From UBA4421 sp002470275 (GTDB lineage Bacteria > Pseudomonadota > Gammaproteobacteria > Pseudomonadales > Azotimanducaceae), in the NCBI GenBank assembly GCA_913052345.1, contig CAJXDR010000001.1, positions 1 to 64,000 on the forward strand: 64,000 bases of DNA, given 5' to 3'. The notes beneath the pieces were generated by a model that was given only the letters and a program-made list of their open reading frames with translations, searched no databases and was not told the DNA's origin. How positions within the stretch are numbered: the stretch's first letter is position 1; the number at the start of each line of letters is the position of its first letter. Position numbers and translations under genes: made by a program. Positions 51,015 to 60,390 of the stretch are shown here, one piece after another.

Positions 51015-51809
51015 ATGAAGGATTTATTTTCCGTAGCGGGAAAGGTAGCCATTGTCACCGGAGGTTCACGGGGCATTGGCGAAATGATTGCGGCAGGCTA
51101 CCTGTCGAATGGGGCCAAGGTCTACATCAGCTCAAGAAAGGCTGACGTATGCGACGCTACCGCCGCAAGGCTGATGGAGAACTATGGCGGTGAGTGCATC
51201 TCCCTGCCCGCTGATATGTCAAAAATTGAGGGCATCGAGGCCTTTGTCGAAGCCTTTAGCCAGCATGAGTCTCACCTAGATATTCTGGTCAATAATGCAG
51301 GCGTCGCCTGGGGCGCGCCGCTAGAGGAATTCCCTGAGATTGGCTGGGATAAGGTCATGGACACCAATGTAAAAGGCGTGTTTTTCCTGACGCAAAAATT
51401 ACTGCCGCTACTTGAGGCCAAATCCAATCACGAAACGCCGTCGCATATCGTCAACGTGGGCTCCATCGACGGCATCAAAACCCCGGTTTTTGAGAATTTT
51501 TCCTATGGGCCCTCAAAGTCAGCGGTCCATCATCTGACCCGCGTACTCGCCGCCCACCTCATCAAGCGAAACATTTTGGTGAACGGTATTGCGCCGGGCC
51601 CCTTCCCCACCTATATGCTGAGCACGGGCGTTGGAGCAGGTGGCGACATGGAAAATACCGATTGGGATGCTGTGGGACGAGGCAATCCGCGCGGACGCGT
51701 TGGCACGCCAGAAGACATCGCAGGACTGGCCATATTCCTCAGCTCCCGCGCCTGTGGGTTCACCGTTGGCGATATCATTACCTGCGATGGTGGAGTCGTC
51801 GTCTCCTAA
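51015..51809 (+). CDS. SDR-family oxidoreductase (RhlG-like)
   Basis: This 264-residue NAD(P)-dependent dehydrogenase has TGGSRGIGEMIAAG as cofactor motif, LVNNAGVAWGAPL, the catalytic Ser in VNVGSIDGIKTP and YGPSK as YxxxK; the C-terminal VGDIITCDGG completes the fold. It is related to beta-ketoacyl-ACP/CoA reductases such as RhlG. The start has GGAGAGACAT upstream. With the divergent hot-dog gene it could form a keto-reduction/dehydration pair, which is inference. Confidence 0.93.
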   Translation: MKDLFSVAGKVAIVTGGSRGIGEMIAAGYLSNGAKVYISSRKADVCDATAARLMENYGGECISLPADMSKIEGIEAFVEAFSQHESHLDILVNNAGVAWGAPLEEFPEIGWDKVMDTNVKGVFFLTQKLLPLLEAKSNHETPSHIVNVGSIDGIKTPVFENFSYGPSKSAVHHLTRVLAAHLIKRNILVNGIAPGPFPTYMLSTGVGAGGDMENTDWDAVGRGNPRGRVGTPEDIAGLAIFLSSRACGFTVGDIITCDGGVVVS

Positions 51810-51847
51810 TGCTGTGGAGGATCGCGACCCTGGGCCTGGGGAGCGCG

Positions 51848-52777
51848 TCAGCCCGACTGCAGCCCCGGTGAATACATCCGTATCAGACGCTGATCTGCTT
51901 CCCAATCAGGCCCACTCTGGAAGGCGGCCTCGCTGGCAAGCTGATCTAGCAGCGACTGCACGGCCGCATCTGCGGCCGCCAGCCCCGCACCCACCGGCTC
52001 AGCCAGCAGACCCTTTATAGGGATGGCTGTTTCTAAACAGCGCTCCGGCGAGACAATGCCTTTACCCCGAACGGCAGCAAACGCACAAAAGGCCAGATAG
52101 ATATAGAGGGGCTCGCGCAATCTGAATTGGTGGACCTCTGCGCTGTCCAGGGGAGAACCGGCCAGCACCTGCTGAAGGCTCGCCGTCCCCTGACCCATGT
52201 CGGCCAGAAATCGACCTGTATTCCCTGTCAGCGTAAGCCCCGGTGCACCCCTAGGCACGCTGAAATATTGGGCCTTAGTCCCCTGCCCCACCTTAATAAT
52301 TATTTGCTCAACGTGCCGATAGCAGGCAACCCAGGTCTTATTGCCGGATAGCAGCCCATCTGATCCAGCCCTTTCAATGGAAACGCCAGGAAGCCTGGGG
52401 ACCTGCTTTCGGTCTTCGGATGCGGCATAGGCCATCCAGCCTGAACAAATCGGCCCGAAGGTATGACGAAGAGCGCTCTGATATCCAGCAATGAAAACCC
52501 AGGCCAGACGGTCGGCCAGGGCCCCACCACGGGCAGCCATGAGGGCAAGATCGGTTTCGCCAGCCACCTGATCCCCCCAGCGCCCATGGAAACCGGCTTC
52601 ATCCAGAGGGGGCCCCTCGGCTTGGTTGATCAGCGAAGGCCAAATATCCCTAAGCTTCGCCTTGGGTTGAGCAGTTGACGCCAAGATTGTTATCCCTTCG
52701 CTTCGTGTACGCCCAGGATAGGCCAAGTGCTTGTTCCGCTGAAACGATTTTACAGCCGGTGACCACCAGGCACTCAC
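51848..52777 (-). CDS. Short acyl-CoA-dehydrogenase-like protein coupled to CFA synthase
   Basis: This 309-residue protein, shorter than ordinary acyl-CoA dehydrogenases, has a middle segment (LLSGNKTWVACYRHVEQIIIKVG) resembling the beta-domain fold of that family and a helical C-terminal part ending in WEADQRLIRMYS. The N-terminal domain is reduced. It may be a FAD enzyme of reduced size or a structural relative; catalytic residues cannot be assigned. The GTG start (52777) overlaps the TGA of the cyclopropane-fatty-acid synthase gene in a GTGA junction, giving translational coupling. Confidence 0.62.
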   Translation of the reverse strand: MSAWWSPAVKSFQRNKHLAYPGRTRSEGITILASTAQPKAKLRDIWPSLINQAEGPPLDEAGFHGRWGDQVAGETDLALMAARGGALADRLAWVFIAGYQSALRHTFGPICSGWMAYAASEDRKQVPRLPGVSIERAGSDGLLSGNKTWVACYRHVEQIIIKVGQGTKAQYFSVPRGAPGLTLTGNTGRFLADMGQGTASLQQVLAGSPLDSAEVHQFRLREPLYIYLAFCAFAAVRGKGIVSPERCLETAIPIKGLLAEPVGAGLAAADAAVQSLLDQLASEAAFQSGPDWEADQRLIRMYSPGLQSG

Positions 52778-54015
52778 CGATAGAGATAGTCTCGGGTGAC
52801 AGGAACAGGACTTGCCTGCTCTGAGGTAATTTGCAGCTGATAAACCGCCAGGCCGCCTACTTCAAAGGCGGTCTGACTCAGCGCCAGGTAAAACTCCCAC
52901 ATACGACAAAATGCCTCACCTCGCTCCGCTAAAAAGCGTGACCGATGATATTGAAACCGCTGAAACCAGTGGCTGAGAGTTTGCGCATAGTGATCCCGCC
53001 ATACCTCAAGATCGGTGAGCCTGAGTCGAGAGCCGCGTACTGATGCGGCCAGGTCCACCAGATCCGGGATATAGCCGCCGGGAAAAATATAGCGGCGTAT
53101 CCAAGGATTCACTCGACCCGCAGCCTGCATATTCGCTATAGAGTGCACCATAGCGACCCCGTCCGGCGCTAAAAAAGCCCGCAAGGCACTGAAATACTGC
53201 CCCAGATTCTGCTTGCCCACATGCTCCAGCATCCCCACTGAAACAACGCGGTCATATTGACCCCGATGTTGGCGATAGTCCTGCAATTCAAAGCGGACTC
53301 GGTCCTCAAGCCCTGCTGCCGCAGCCCGCGCCCTAGCCACCCGAAGTTGTTCCTGAGAGAGCGTCAGACCCGTCACGGTGACATCGTGATGGGTGGCGAG
53401 ATAGATCGCGAGGCTGCCCCAACCGCTGCCAATGTCTAGGACGCGATGCCCGGGCGAGACCAATAGCTTCGAGGCAATATGCCTGCACTTGGCCTCCTGC
53501 GCCTGCTCCAGGGTCATGCGCTGTCTAGTGAAATAGGCACAGGAATAATGAAGCTCTTGGTCCAAGAAGGCCCTAAACAAGTTCTCATCAAGGTCGTAGT
53601 GGGCGCGCACATTGCGGAGACTGGTGGCCACGGAATTCCAGGAGCCAAGGGCATTGGATAACAGGCCGGACCAGACCCCCGGTCGCCGAACGTGTTCCTC
53701 CAAATTCAGCCTAATCACGGTGAGCAAATCGTGCAGAGACTGACCCTCGGGCACCGTCCACCCCCCCTGCATATAGTTCTCTCCCAGGGCCATTTGTGGA
53801 TTGCGTAATATGCGCTGAAGCGATCGGGGATGAGTCAGCTGCATAACCCCATGAGGTTCGCCTTGACCAAAGGTCAGGCTATGACCATCTGCTTCGATCA
53901 GGGTGAGAGAGCCGATCTGGATCCACTCTTCAAAAAGTTTCCGTGACATGATGCTCCGAACCCGCGCCGCCAGCGCTGAACAAAATTTCCGCACGCTCGG
54001 GGGATAGGCTCGCAT
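52774..54015 (-). CDS. cfa: Cyclopropane-fatty-acyl-phospholipid synthase
   Basis: This SAM-dependent enzyme adds a methylene bridge to unsaturated phospholipid acyl chains and has 413 residues from ATG 54015 (ATG 53949 is also possible). The SAM motif VLDIGSGWGSLAIYLA lies near residue 185. Other family marks are FRAFLDQELHYSCAYF and the catalytic-region VSVGMLEHVGKQNLGQYF, then NPWIRRYIFPGGYIP. The N-terminal domain (about 25-130) resembles E. coli Cfa. It is coupled to the short acyl-CoA-dehydrogenase-like gene; this may link lipid modification with acyl chain turnover. A divergent promoter (TTGTTT-17-TTTAAT, 54015-54043) runs the other way. Confidence 0.92.
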   Translation of the reverse strand: MRAYPPSVRKFCSALAARVRSIMSRKLFEEWIQIGSLTLIEADGHSLTFGQGEPHGVMQLTHPRSLQRILRNPQMALGENYMQGGWTVPEGQSLHDLLTVIRLNLEEHVRRPGVWSGLLSNALGSWNSVATSLRNVRAHYDLDENLFRAFLDQELHYSCAYFTRQRMTLEQAQEAKCRHIASKLLVSPGHRVLDIGSGWGSLAIYLATHHDVTVTGLTLSQEQLRVARARAAAAGLEDRVRFELQDYRQHRGQYDRVVSVGMLEHVGKQNLGQYFSALRAFLAPDGVAMVHSIANMQAAGRVNPWIRRYIFPGGYIPDLVDLAASVRGSRLRLTDLEVWRDHYAQTLSHWFQRFQYHRSRFLAERGEAFCRMWEFYLALSQTAFEVGGLAVYQLQITSEQASPVPVTRDYLYR

Positions 54016-54077
54016 TGTTTCCGCAAAGGGATGACTATTTAATTCCCTACCGGGCGAATTTTTAGGATGAGAGGGCT

Positions 54078-54188
54078 ATGCGGCTATCTCGTCGGCTCAT
54101 CGACACCGGTACACAAACCGATGAACCTCAGGTTGATTCGCGCTGGACCCGGGGCTATGTGGCGGCCCCGACCCGTCGTCACGGCTAA
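54078..54188 (+). CDS. Candidate small ORF (36 aa)
   Basis: ATG 54078 has GAGAGGG just upstream, and a plus-strand promoter candidate (TTGTTT 54015-54020, TTTAAT 54038-54043, 17-bp spacer) precedes it. It encodes 36 residues (MRLSRRLIDTGTQTDEP, then basic). I recognise no family and no other gene lies in 54016-54293. It may be chance. Confidence 0.25.
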   Translation: MRLSRRLIDTGTQTDEPQVDSRWTRGYVAAPTRRHG

Positions 54189-54293
54189 GCAAGTACTCTC
54201 CACAGGCCTGGACGAGTAATCAGGCCATCAGCCAGGGGTTCCTGGATACCCGCTGAGCGATAGCCTGTTTTGCCCCAGCGCTTATACCGCGCG

Positions 54294-55628
54294 CTAGCGG
54301 ACCGTGTCTAAGTCCACCTGATGATTTTCCTTTAACAGAGAAATCGATATCCAGGTGATCAAATTCGCTAGCGCGATATAGGCCGCCACCGCCATTGAAT
54401 TTTCATTCGTCGCCGCCAACAGTGCGGTGGCAATGATGGGTGCGAAACCACCGCCGACAATGGCACCCAATTGATACCCGAGAGAGGCCCCTGAATAACG
54501 CACCTCGGTGCTGAACAATTCCGTCAGGAGCGCGGCTTGAGGTCCGTACATCATACTAATACAGGTCTGTCCCACGGTGAGCCCAAGCGTGATGAGCACA
54601 ATGGATCCCGTATCTATCAGCATAAACATAGGGAAGGCCCAGAGCCCGGTCAGAATCGCCCCGAGTTTGTAAATGCCGCGCCGGCCATGACGATCCGACC
54701 AGGAAGCGAAAAAGAACACCCCAGGAATCTGAAACATGGTACTCAGCAGCACCGCGAACAGCATATCCGACCGATCGATGGCCAGGCCATCCGGGTTGGT
54801 CCCGTAGGCAATGATAAAGGCGACACAGATATAGAAGGTCACTTGGACCCCAAGAAAGGAGCCCGCGGCCAAGGTGATTTCCCTTGGATAGGTGGTCAGC
54901 GCCTTAAGCACTGGAGAGCGTGGTTTCGCCTCGGTTGGCTCACTCGCCGCTGCCAGTTCGCGAAACGCCTCGGTATCTTCTAAGCGCAGCTGCACGTAGA
55001 GACTGAGGCCGATCAAGATGATGCTGGCCACGAAGGGCACCCGCCATCCCCACTCCATAAAGGCGTCGTCTGATAAACCCCCGGTGACCGCGAGAAAGGC
55101 CAGGTTGGCCAAAATCAACCCAACGGGCGCACCGGCCTGGGCGAAGGCACCATAAAAACCTCGGTGCTCCGGAGGCGCATTTTCCGTCACCAACAGCATG
55201 GCACCACCCCACTGTCCGCCCACCGCGAGCCCTTGAGCAAACCGCAGCACAATTAACAGAATGGGTGCCAGAGGACCGACAAGGGCGTAGCCAGGCAGCA
55301 GTCCGATCAAGGTTGTAGCAACACCCATCAAGGTCAGGGCGACCACCAAGGCTCGTTTACGGCCCACCCGATCACCAAAGTGACCAAAGAGGATGCCGCC
55401 CACGGGCCGCGCGATAAAGCCAACGGCGAAGGTGCCAAAGGAGGCAATGAGGCTGACGTAGCGCGGCATATCCTCCGGGAAAAACAGGGTGGGAAATACC
55501 AGCGCTGCCGCCGTGCCGTAAAGGAAGAAGTCATACCACTCGATACTGGTGCCACCCAGGGCCGTTAGCGCCACCGTGCGCATAGATTTTTCTTTTTCGC
55601 CGGTTGCTTGGTTCTGTGCTTCAGCCAT
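54294..55628 (-). CDS. MHS-family MFS transporter
   Basis: This 444-residue metabolite:H+ symporter (ShiA/ProP-like) has N-terminal TALGGTSIEWYDFFLYG, the loop motif GHFGDRVGRKRALV and RFAQGLAVGGQWGGAML in TM4. Members import shikimate, proline/betaine, citrate or alpha-ketoglutarate. The start ATG 55628 has AGGGGAGAG. It is divergent from modA with an 88-nt gap. The substrate is unknown. Confidence 0.88.
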   Translation of the reverse strand: MAEAQNQATGEKEKSMRTVALTALGGTSIEWYDFFLYGTAAALVFPTLFFPEDMPRYVSLIASFGTFAVGFIARPVGGILFGHFGDRVGRKRALVVALTLMGVATTLIGLLPGYALVGPLAPILLIVLRFAQGLAVGGQWGGAMLLVTENAPPEHRGFYGAFAQAGAPVGLILANLAFLAVTGGLSDDAFMEWGWRVPFVASIILIGLSLYVQLRLEDTEAFRELAAASEPTEAKPRSPVLKALTTYPREITLAAGSFLGVQVTFYICVAFIIAYGTNPDGLAIDRSDMLFAVLLSTMFQIPGVFFFASWSDRHGRRGIYKLGAILTGLWAFPMFMLIDTGSIVLITLGLTVGQTCISMMYGPQAALLTELFSTEVRYSGASLGYQLGAIVGGGFAPIIATALLAATNENSMAVAAYIALANLITWISISLLKENHQVDLDTVR

Positions 55629-55716
55629 ATGCTCTCCCCTCTTATGCTAGTTCGCTTTAATGCTTCTTGCCTTGATGTGCCCACTCCTGAACCTCATATA
55701 GGTCCACCAGTTTGCG

Positions 55717-56562
55717 ATGATAACCCAGAAACTTCGCCCACGAACCCTCACTAGAGCCGCTTTCCTAGCCCTGGCCCTGGCCACCCTGACAGTTTGGCCG
55801 GGCACCACCAGGTCCGCGCCGGATGCACTCCGCATTGCCGTAGCCAGTAATTTCGTACCCACGCTGAGGGTTCTGGTCGAGGATTACGCTAGCGTAAGCA
55901 CTCACCCTATTACCCTGAGTGCTGCCTCCACGGGCAAGCTTTATGCACAGATCAAACAGGGCGCGCCGTTTGATCTATTGCTGGCTGCAGACCACGTTAG
56001 ACCTCAGCGCCTGCATGCAGAGGGCTTGAGCCAGCGTCCCTTTACCTACGCGGTGGGCCAACTTGTGCTGTGGCGGCCAAATGAACGCACCCCCTGCGCC
56101 TTGGTCGATCAAGCGACACTAGGCCGTCCCCCGGCTGAAGAACAAATAACGGCGTGGCTTTCCCAGAGTGAACGCATCGCCGTGGCGGTACCTGAACTCG
56201 CGCCATATGGCATGGCTGCCCGTCAGGCCATTGATCAGCTGGGGCTCTCGTCAGAACTCGAGGGGCGCATCGTGCGCGCAGAAAACATTGGTCAGACGTT
56301 CTCCATGGTCGCCACCGGCAATGCAGATGCAGGTCTCATTGCCCGCGCCCAGTTGAACGCCCTGCTGAACAACAGGGATCCGGACGACCGATGCGCGTCT
56401 GATGTTCTCCCGCTGCCGACGCGCCTGCATACCCCGATTTTACAGAACGCCTCGATCCTGTTGTCCGGGCGCAATCCAGAAGCCAGCCGAGCCTTTGCCG
56501 ACTACCTGCGGAGCGAGCGCGCAAAGAACATCATCATCCGTTGGGGTTATCTATCACCCTAG
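55717..56562 (+). CDS. modA: Molybdate-binding periplasmic protein ModA
   Basis: This periplasmic substrate-binding protein of a molybdate/tungstate ABC transporter has 281 residues. The signal peptide (FLALALATLTVWPG) is followed by RIAVASNFVPTLRVLVEDY and LSAASTGKLYAQIKQGAPFDLLLAAD, in which SNF and STGKLY supply the oxyanion ligands and FDLLLAAD is the family mark. Later AVPELAPYGMAARQAI and GNADAGLIARAQL fit. A possible promoter is TTGATG (55672) with CATATA (55695). The permease ModB and ATPase ModC are not adjacent. It precedes a molybdopterin oxidoreductase gene by 118 nt. Confidence 0.92.
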   Translation: MITQKLRPRTLTRAAFLALALATLTVWPGTTRSAPDALRIAVASNFVPTLRVLVEDYASVSTHPITLSAASTGKLYAQIKQGAPFDLLLAADHVRPQRLHAEGLSQRPFTYAVGQLVLWRPNERTPCALVDQATLGRPPAEEQITAWLSQSERIAVAVPELAPYGMAARQAIDQLGLSSELEGRIVRAENIGQTFSMVATGNADAGLIARAQLNALLNNRDPDDRCASDVLPLPTRLHTPILQNASILLSGRNPEASRAFADYLRSERAKNIIIRWGYLSP

Positions 56563-56680
56563 GAGTTCTACCTCTCTGTTTCTGATCTCATACGGGTTCT
56601 CCGGGCGCCTCTTCCCAATGCGCCACGATTGTCGGAGTATTCCCGTGCAGAGACTCAAAACTTAGGTGAGGCACCGTACC

Positions 56681-58936
56681 ATGAGTGAAGCGCCAACCGC
56701 GTGGCAGACCAGTGCATGCATTCTTTGCTCGCAAAATTGCGGCATTAAGGTGCAGCTCGATGAGCAGCAGACAGAAATCGTGCGCATCAAGGGCGATGAT
56801 GACCATCCCATTTCACAGGGCTATCTGTGCAACAAGGCCTCACGCCTCAACTACTATCAGAATCGTGCAGATAGGCTGCTTAGCCCCATGCGCCGAAACG
56901 CCAGCGGTGGTTATGATGCCGTGGACTGGGATACTGCACTCGGCGAGATCGCAGCCAAGCTAGAGGCGGTCAAAAACGACTTTGGCGGCGACAAAATATT
57001 TTTCTATGGCGGCGGTGGTCAGGGAAATCATCTGGGTGGAGGCTATTCGCGTACCGTTATCCAGCCATTGGGCGTCCGCTATCGGTCCAATGCGCTCGCC
57101 CAGGAAAAAACCGGCGAATTTTGGGTGGCTGACCGGATGTTGGGCGGCTGGAATCACGGTGACTTTGAACATGCGCAAGTCGTCATCTTTTTGGGCAAAA
57201 ATCCCTGGCAGTCCCACGGTATCAGCCGTGCCCGAGCGACCCTTCGTGACATCGCCAAGAACCCCGACCGAACGCTGATCGTTATCGACCCCAAGCGGAC
57301 CCAGACGGCCGACTTGGCGGACATTCACCTTGCGGTCAGACCTGCGCGAGATGCTTGGCTGCTTGCCGGGATGATCGCGACCCTGGTGCAGGAGGATCGG
57401 ATCAATCATGCCTGGATTGCAGAACACGCCGAAGGTCTGGTTTCAGTCAGCGAAACCTTCATCGAGGTGGACGTTACCGACTGTGCAGAAAAATCAGGTA
57501 TCGACGAAGCGGTAATCAGATCAACGGCGCGGCTGATCGCGGACGCAGAAAGCGTGGCGCTCCTTGAAGACCTGGGTATTCAAATGAATCGCCACTCGAC
57601 TCTGGTCAGCTATCTGCAGCGTTTGCTGTGGCTGTTGACCGGCCACTTCGGGCGTCCAGGCACCCACTTCTTGCCCCTCACTCTGGCAAACCTTGCCGGC
57701 GGCAAGGAAACCGGCGTCAGCCCCGTCTTGGGTAGCCGGCTCATCAATGGACTCGTGCCCTGTAACGACGTCGCCACAGAGGTGCTAGCAGATCATCCGA
57801 ACCGGTATCGCGCCATGATCATTGATTCAGGGAACCCGGTGCACTCATTGGCGGAGAGCAGTTTATGGCGCAAGGCCATGCGCCACCTGGATGTGAGTGT
57901 GTGTATCGACGTCGCCATGACCGAGACCGCGCTGCAGGCAGACTACGTGCTGCCGGCCACCAGCCAGTATGAAAAAGCCGAAGCCACGTTCTTCAGCGCA
58001 GAATTCCCGGACAATATGTTTCACCTGCGTAAGCCCCTATTTCAAGCCCCCGAGGGCCCGCTAGACGAGGCTGAGATTTATTGGCGCTTGGCCCAGGCCC
58101 TAGACCTTGTCCCAGAGGGCATTGTTGAAGAGCTAATGGCCGTCCTGGATGCTGAGGGGCGAGACGGTTTTCGCGACCATGTCTTTCGCCAACTCGCCGC
58201 TGAGCCTGCCCTGGGTGCCATCGGACCAGGCCTGCTCTATAGGACGCTTGGTCAGACGCTGCCCGAGGGCATGCAAAATGGCGCAGCCTTATGGGCGCTA
58301 TGCCATAGCTTCGCGGCTACCCATCGCACGGCCGTTGAACAGGCTGGCTTTAGCGGAGAGGGCATGGCTTTGGGGGAAGCACTGTTTGACGGCATTATTT
58401 CCAGTCCCAGCGGCATGATCTATGCCCGGGAAAATTACGATCAGATGTGGCAGCGGCTGCCTGGCGGGAGGGTCAATCTGGATCTGCCGGAGCTGCTCGA
58501 GGTGGCTGCCACCTTGAACGAACAAGAACCCCAGGAGACCAGCGCTGATTTCCCCTTCCTGCTTGCCGCAGGCGAGCGCAGGGACTTCACGGCGAATACC
58601 ATTATTCGGAACCCGGCGTGGAGCCGAAAGGATCAGTCGGGGGCGCTGCATATCCACCCCGACGATGCCGCGAGACTCAACTTGGGGGAAGGTTCCTCAG
58701 CCAAAATCACAACGGAGGCTGGCGCCATGCCGGCGCTCGTCTCCCTCAACGACCGCATGCAGCGAGGCTTTATCTCGTTGCCCAACGGCATGGGCCTCAC
58801 CTACCCCGACGAATACGGCGTGCAGCAGCAAACCGGGACCTCACCCAACGAGCTCACGGTTTCAAGCCAGAAGGATGCCTTTGTCGGCACCCCGTGGCAT
58901 AAGTCTGTACCGGCTCGTGTCGAGGCCGTTGACTGA
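56681..58936 (+). CDS. Molybdopterin-dependent oxidoreductase with N-terminal [4Fe-4S]
   Basis: This 751-residue enzyme of the DMSO-reductase/formate-dehydrogenase superfamily has no visible partner subunit. The N-terminal cluster ligands are Cys13, Cys16, Cys20 and Cys50 (ACILCSQNC, YLC). Molybdopterin-binding segments include IFFYGGGGQGNHLGG, VVIFLGKNPWQSHG and IVIDPKRTQTADLADIHLAVRPARD. The C-terminal dinucleotide-binding domain begins at about 610. No Tat signal is seen, so it is cytosolic. Start ATG 56681 is chosen over 56666. It could act as an assimilatory or formate-type enzyme; the proximity to modA hints at coordinated molybdenum supply. Confidence 0.88.
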   Translation: MSEAPTAWQTSACILCSQNCGIKVQLDEQQTEIVRIKGDDDHPISQGYLCNKASRLNYYQNRADRLLSPMRRNASGGYDAVDWDTALGEIAAKLEAVKNDFGGDKIFFYGGGGQGNHLGGGYSRTVIQPLGVRYRSNALAQEKTGEFWVADRMLGGWNHGDFEHAQVVIFLGKNPWQSHGISRARATLRDIAKNPDRTLIVIDPKRTQTADLADIHLAVRPARDAWLLAGMIATLVQEDRINHAWIAEHAEGLVSVSETFIEVDVTDCAEKSGIDEAVIRSTARLIADAESVALLEDLGIQMNRHSTLVSYLQRLLWLLTGHFGRPGTHFLPLTLANLAGGKETGVSPVLGSRLINGLVPCNDVATEVLADHPNRYRAMIIDSGNPVHSLAESSLWRKAMRHLDVSVCIDVAMTETALQADYVLPATSQYEKAEATFFSAEFPDNMFHLRKPLFQAPEGPLDEAEIYWRLAQALDLVPEGIVEELMAVLDAEGRDGFRDHVFRQLAAEPALGAIGPGLLYRTLGQTLPEGMQNGAALWALCHSFAATHRTAVEQAGFSGEGMALGEALFDGIISSPSGMIYARENYDQMWQRLPGGRVNLDLPELLEVAATLNEQEPQETSADFPFLLAAGERRDFTANTIIRNPAWSRKDQSGALHIHPDDAARLNLGEGSSAKITTEAGAMPALVSLNDRMQRGFISLPNGMGLTYPDEYGVQQQTGTSPNELTVSSQKDAFVGTPWHKSVPARVEAVD

Positions 58937-58961
58937 GGGGCAGCGCCCCCCAGCTCATCGT

Positions 58962-59789
58962 CTAACGGCCGGTAAAGACAGGCTCGCGTTTCTCAACAAA
59001 CGCCTTGGTCGCATTCTTGTGGTCATCGGTCTGGCCACAGTGAATATGATGCGTTGCCTCTAAATCCAGGCAGTCGTCTACATCGCCTGAACTTGCTGCC
59101 CGGGCGAAGTTCTCCTTCATGTAGCGGTAGGCCACCGTGGGCCCTGTGGCCAGGCGTCGCGCGATTTCCATGGCCTTGGCACCCAGCTCCTCAGGCTCGC
59201 AGACCCAGTTGGTCAGACCCAGACTAAGCGCCTGCTCTGCGCTTACTCGATCAGACAGGAAGTAAAGCTCTCGTGCCTTGGCGGTGCCAACAAGTTGGGA
59301 CATGAAAAACGTGCCGCCATAGTCCCCAGAAAAACCAACTCTGGCGAAGGCGGTCGTCATGATGGCATTGGACGCCATAACCCGCAGGTCGCAGGCCAGG
59401 GCTAAGGACAAACCCGCTCCCGCCGCCGCGCCGGGCAGTGCGGCAATCGTTGGCTTCGGCATGCTGTAGAGCTTGCCCGCCGTGGCACGTTGATTGACGC
59501 GCTGCCGATGGATCGCACCGTCGATCGTATTGTCTCCAACCGTGCCATCACCCTTGGACGCCATGCCCTTGACGTCGCCGCCAGCGCAAAATCCCTTGCC
59601 GGCGCCAGTGATAATGATCGCTCGGACTGCCGAGTCGAGTTCCGCTGACGCGAGTTGCGCCGCCAACGCTGCGGTCATGTCTCCTGACATCGCATTGCGG
59701 GCCTCGGGTCGGTTGAGGGTGAGCGTCAGCACGCCCTCATCCAGCTCCGCCAGTAAATCCTGTGTTCCTGTATCTATCTGATCCGCCAT
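58962..59789 (-). CDS. Enoyl-CoA hydratase/isomerase family protein
   Basis: This 275-residue crotonase starts at ATG 59789 (ribosome binding site GGAGG 8 nt away). AGKGFCAGGDVKGMA is the oxyanion-hole loop and ALPGAAAGAGLSLALACDLRV the second. The two hydratase glutamates are missing (Ser in GLSLA, Asp in FSGDYGG), so it resembles PaaG/isomerase-like members rather than a hydratase. It is convergent with the molybdopterin enzyme gene (25-nt gap) and divergent from the DUF2306 gene. Confidence 0.86.
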   Translation of the reverse strand: MADQIDTGTQDLLAELDEGVLTLTLNRPEARNAMSGDMTAALAAQLASAELDSAVRAIIITGAGKGFCAGGDVKGMASKGDGTVGDNTIDGAIHRQRVNQRATAGKLYSMPKPTIAALPGAAAGAGLSLALACDLRVMASNAIMTTAFARVGFSGDYGGTFFMSQLVGTAKARELYFLSDRVSAEQALSLGLTNWVCEPEELGAKAMEIARRLATGPTVAYRYMKENFARAASSGDVDDCLDLEATHHIHCGQTDDHKNATKAFVEKREPVFTGR

Positions 59790-59962
59790 CTCTCTTGCCT
59801 CCTGATTACTAAGTGCTCTCGCGTTGTCCGGGCATGGTAATACCACAGGCCTCGACCGGAAGAAACATATGCCCTGCTCAGCACGCTCCCGGCGTCTCGC
59901 AAATCACCCCAATCCCTGGTAGCGTCCGAGGGAGCAGCCGAGCCGGGGAGTCCACACTGACA

Positions 59963-60367
59963 ATGACTTTGCAGCCAACTTTGCAAATGACCTTGATCTA
60001 TGGGCACCTGGCTACGGTCCTTCCTGCGGCCGTGTTGGGCGCCTGGCTCCTGCTTCGACCCAAGGGCAGTCCAATGCATCGCCTGCTGGGCAAAGCCTAT
60101 ATGTCGTTGATGCTGGTTACTGCCCTGATCACCCTTTTTATTGAGGCTCAGGTGGGTCCCCAATTCCTGAGCCACTTTGGTGCCATTCACTTGCTGAGCG
60201 TGCTGGTCATCTATAGCGTCCCCCGCGCCTACTTCGCAGCGAAGGCCGGTGACCATCGGACCCATCGATCAAATATGCTCGGCGTTTACCTCGGGGGCAT
60301 ATTGATCGCCGGAGCCTTTACCCTGGTCCCGGGGCGCTACCTCAACGGCCTGCTGTTTGGCGGCTAG
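59963..60367 (+). CDS. DUF2306-like small membrane protein
   Basis: This 134-residue integral membrane protein has four membrane helices. The fold mark is a conserved HRLLGKAYM after the first helix, then FGAIHLLSVLVIYSVP, HRTHRSNMLGVYLGGIL and a terminal Gly-rich helix. Histidines at these positions are typical of the DUF2306 family, which may bind heme or metal, but the function is unknown. ATG 59963 follows GGGGAG; ATG 59987 is also possible. Confidence 0.68.
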   Translation: MTLQPTLQMTLIYGHLATVLPAAVLGAWLLLRPKGSPMHRLLGKAYMSLMLVTALITLFIEAQVGPQFLSHFGAIHLLSVLVIYSVPRAYFAAKAGDHRTHRSNMLGVYLGGILIAGAFTLVPGRYLNGLLFGG

Positions 60368-60390
60368 CCCGAACCAGGCCAGGGAGGTCC

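Noticed and set aside
55629..55716. Molybdenum-cofactor riboswitch before modA
   Set aside because: The 88-nt gap is too short for the Moco element and no conserved P1-P3 pattern was seen.
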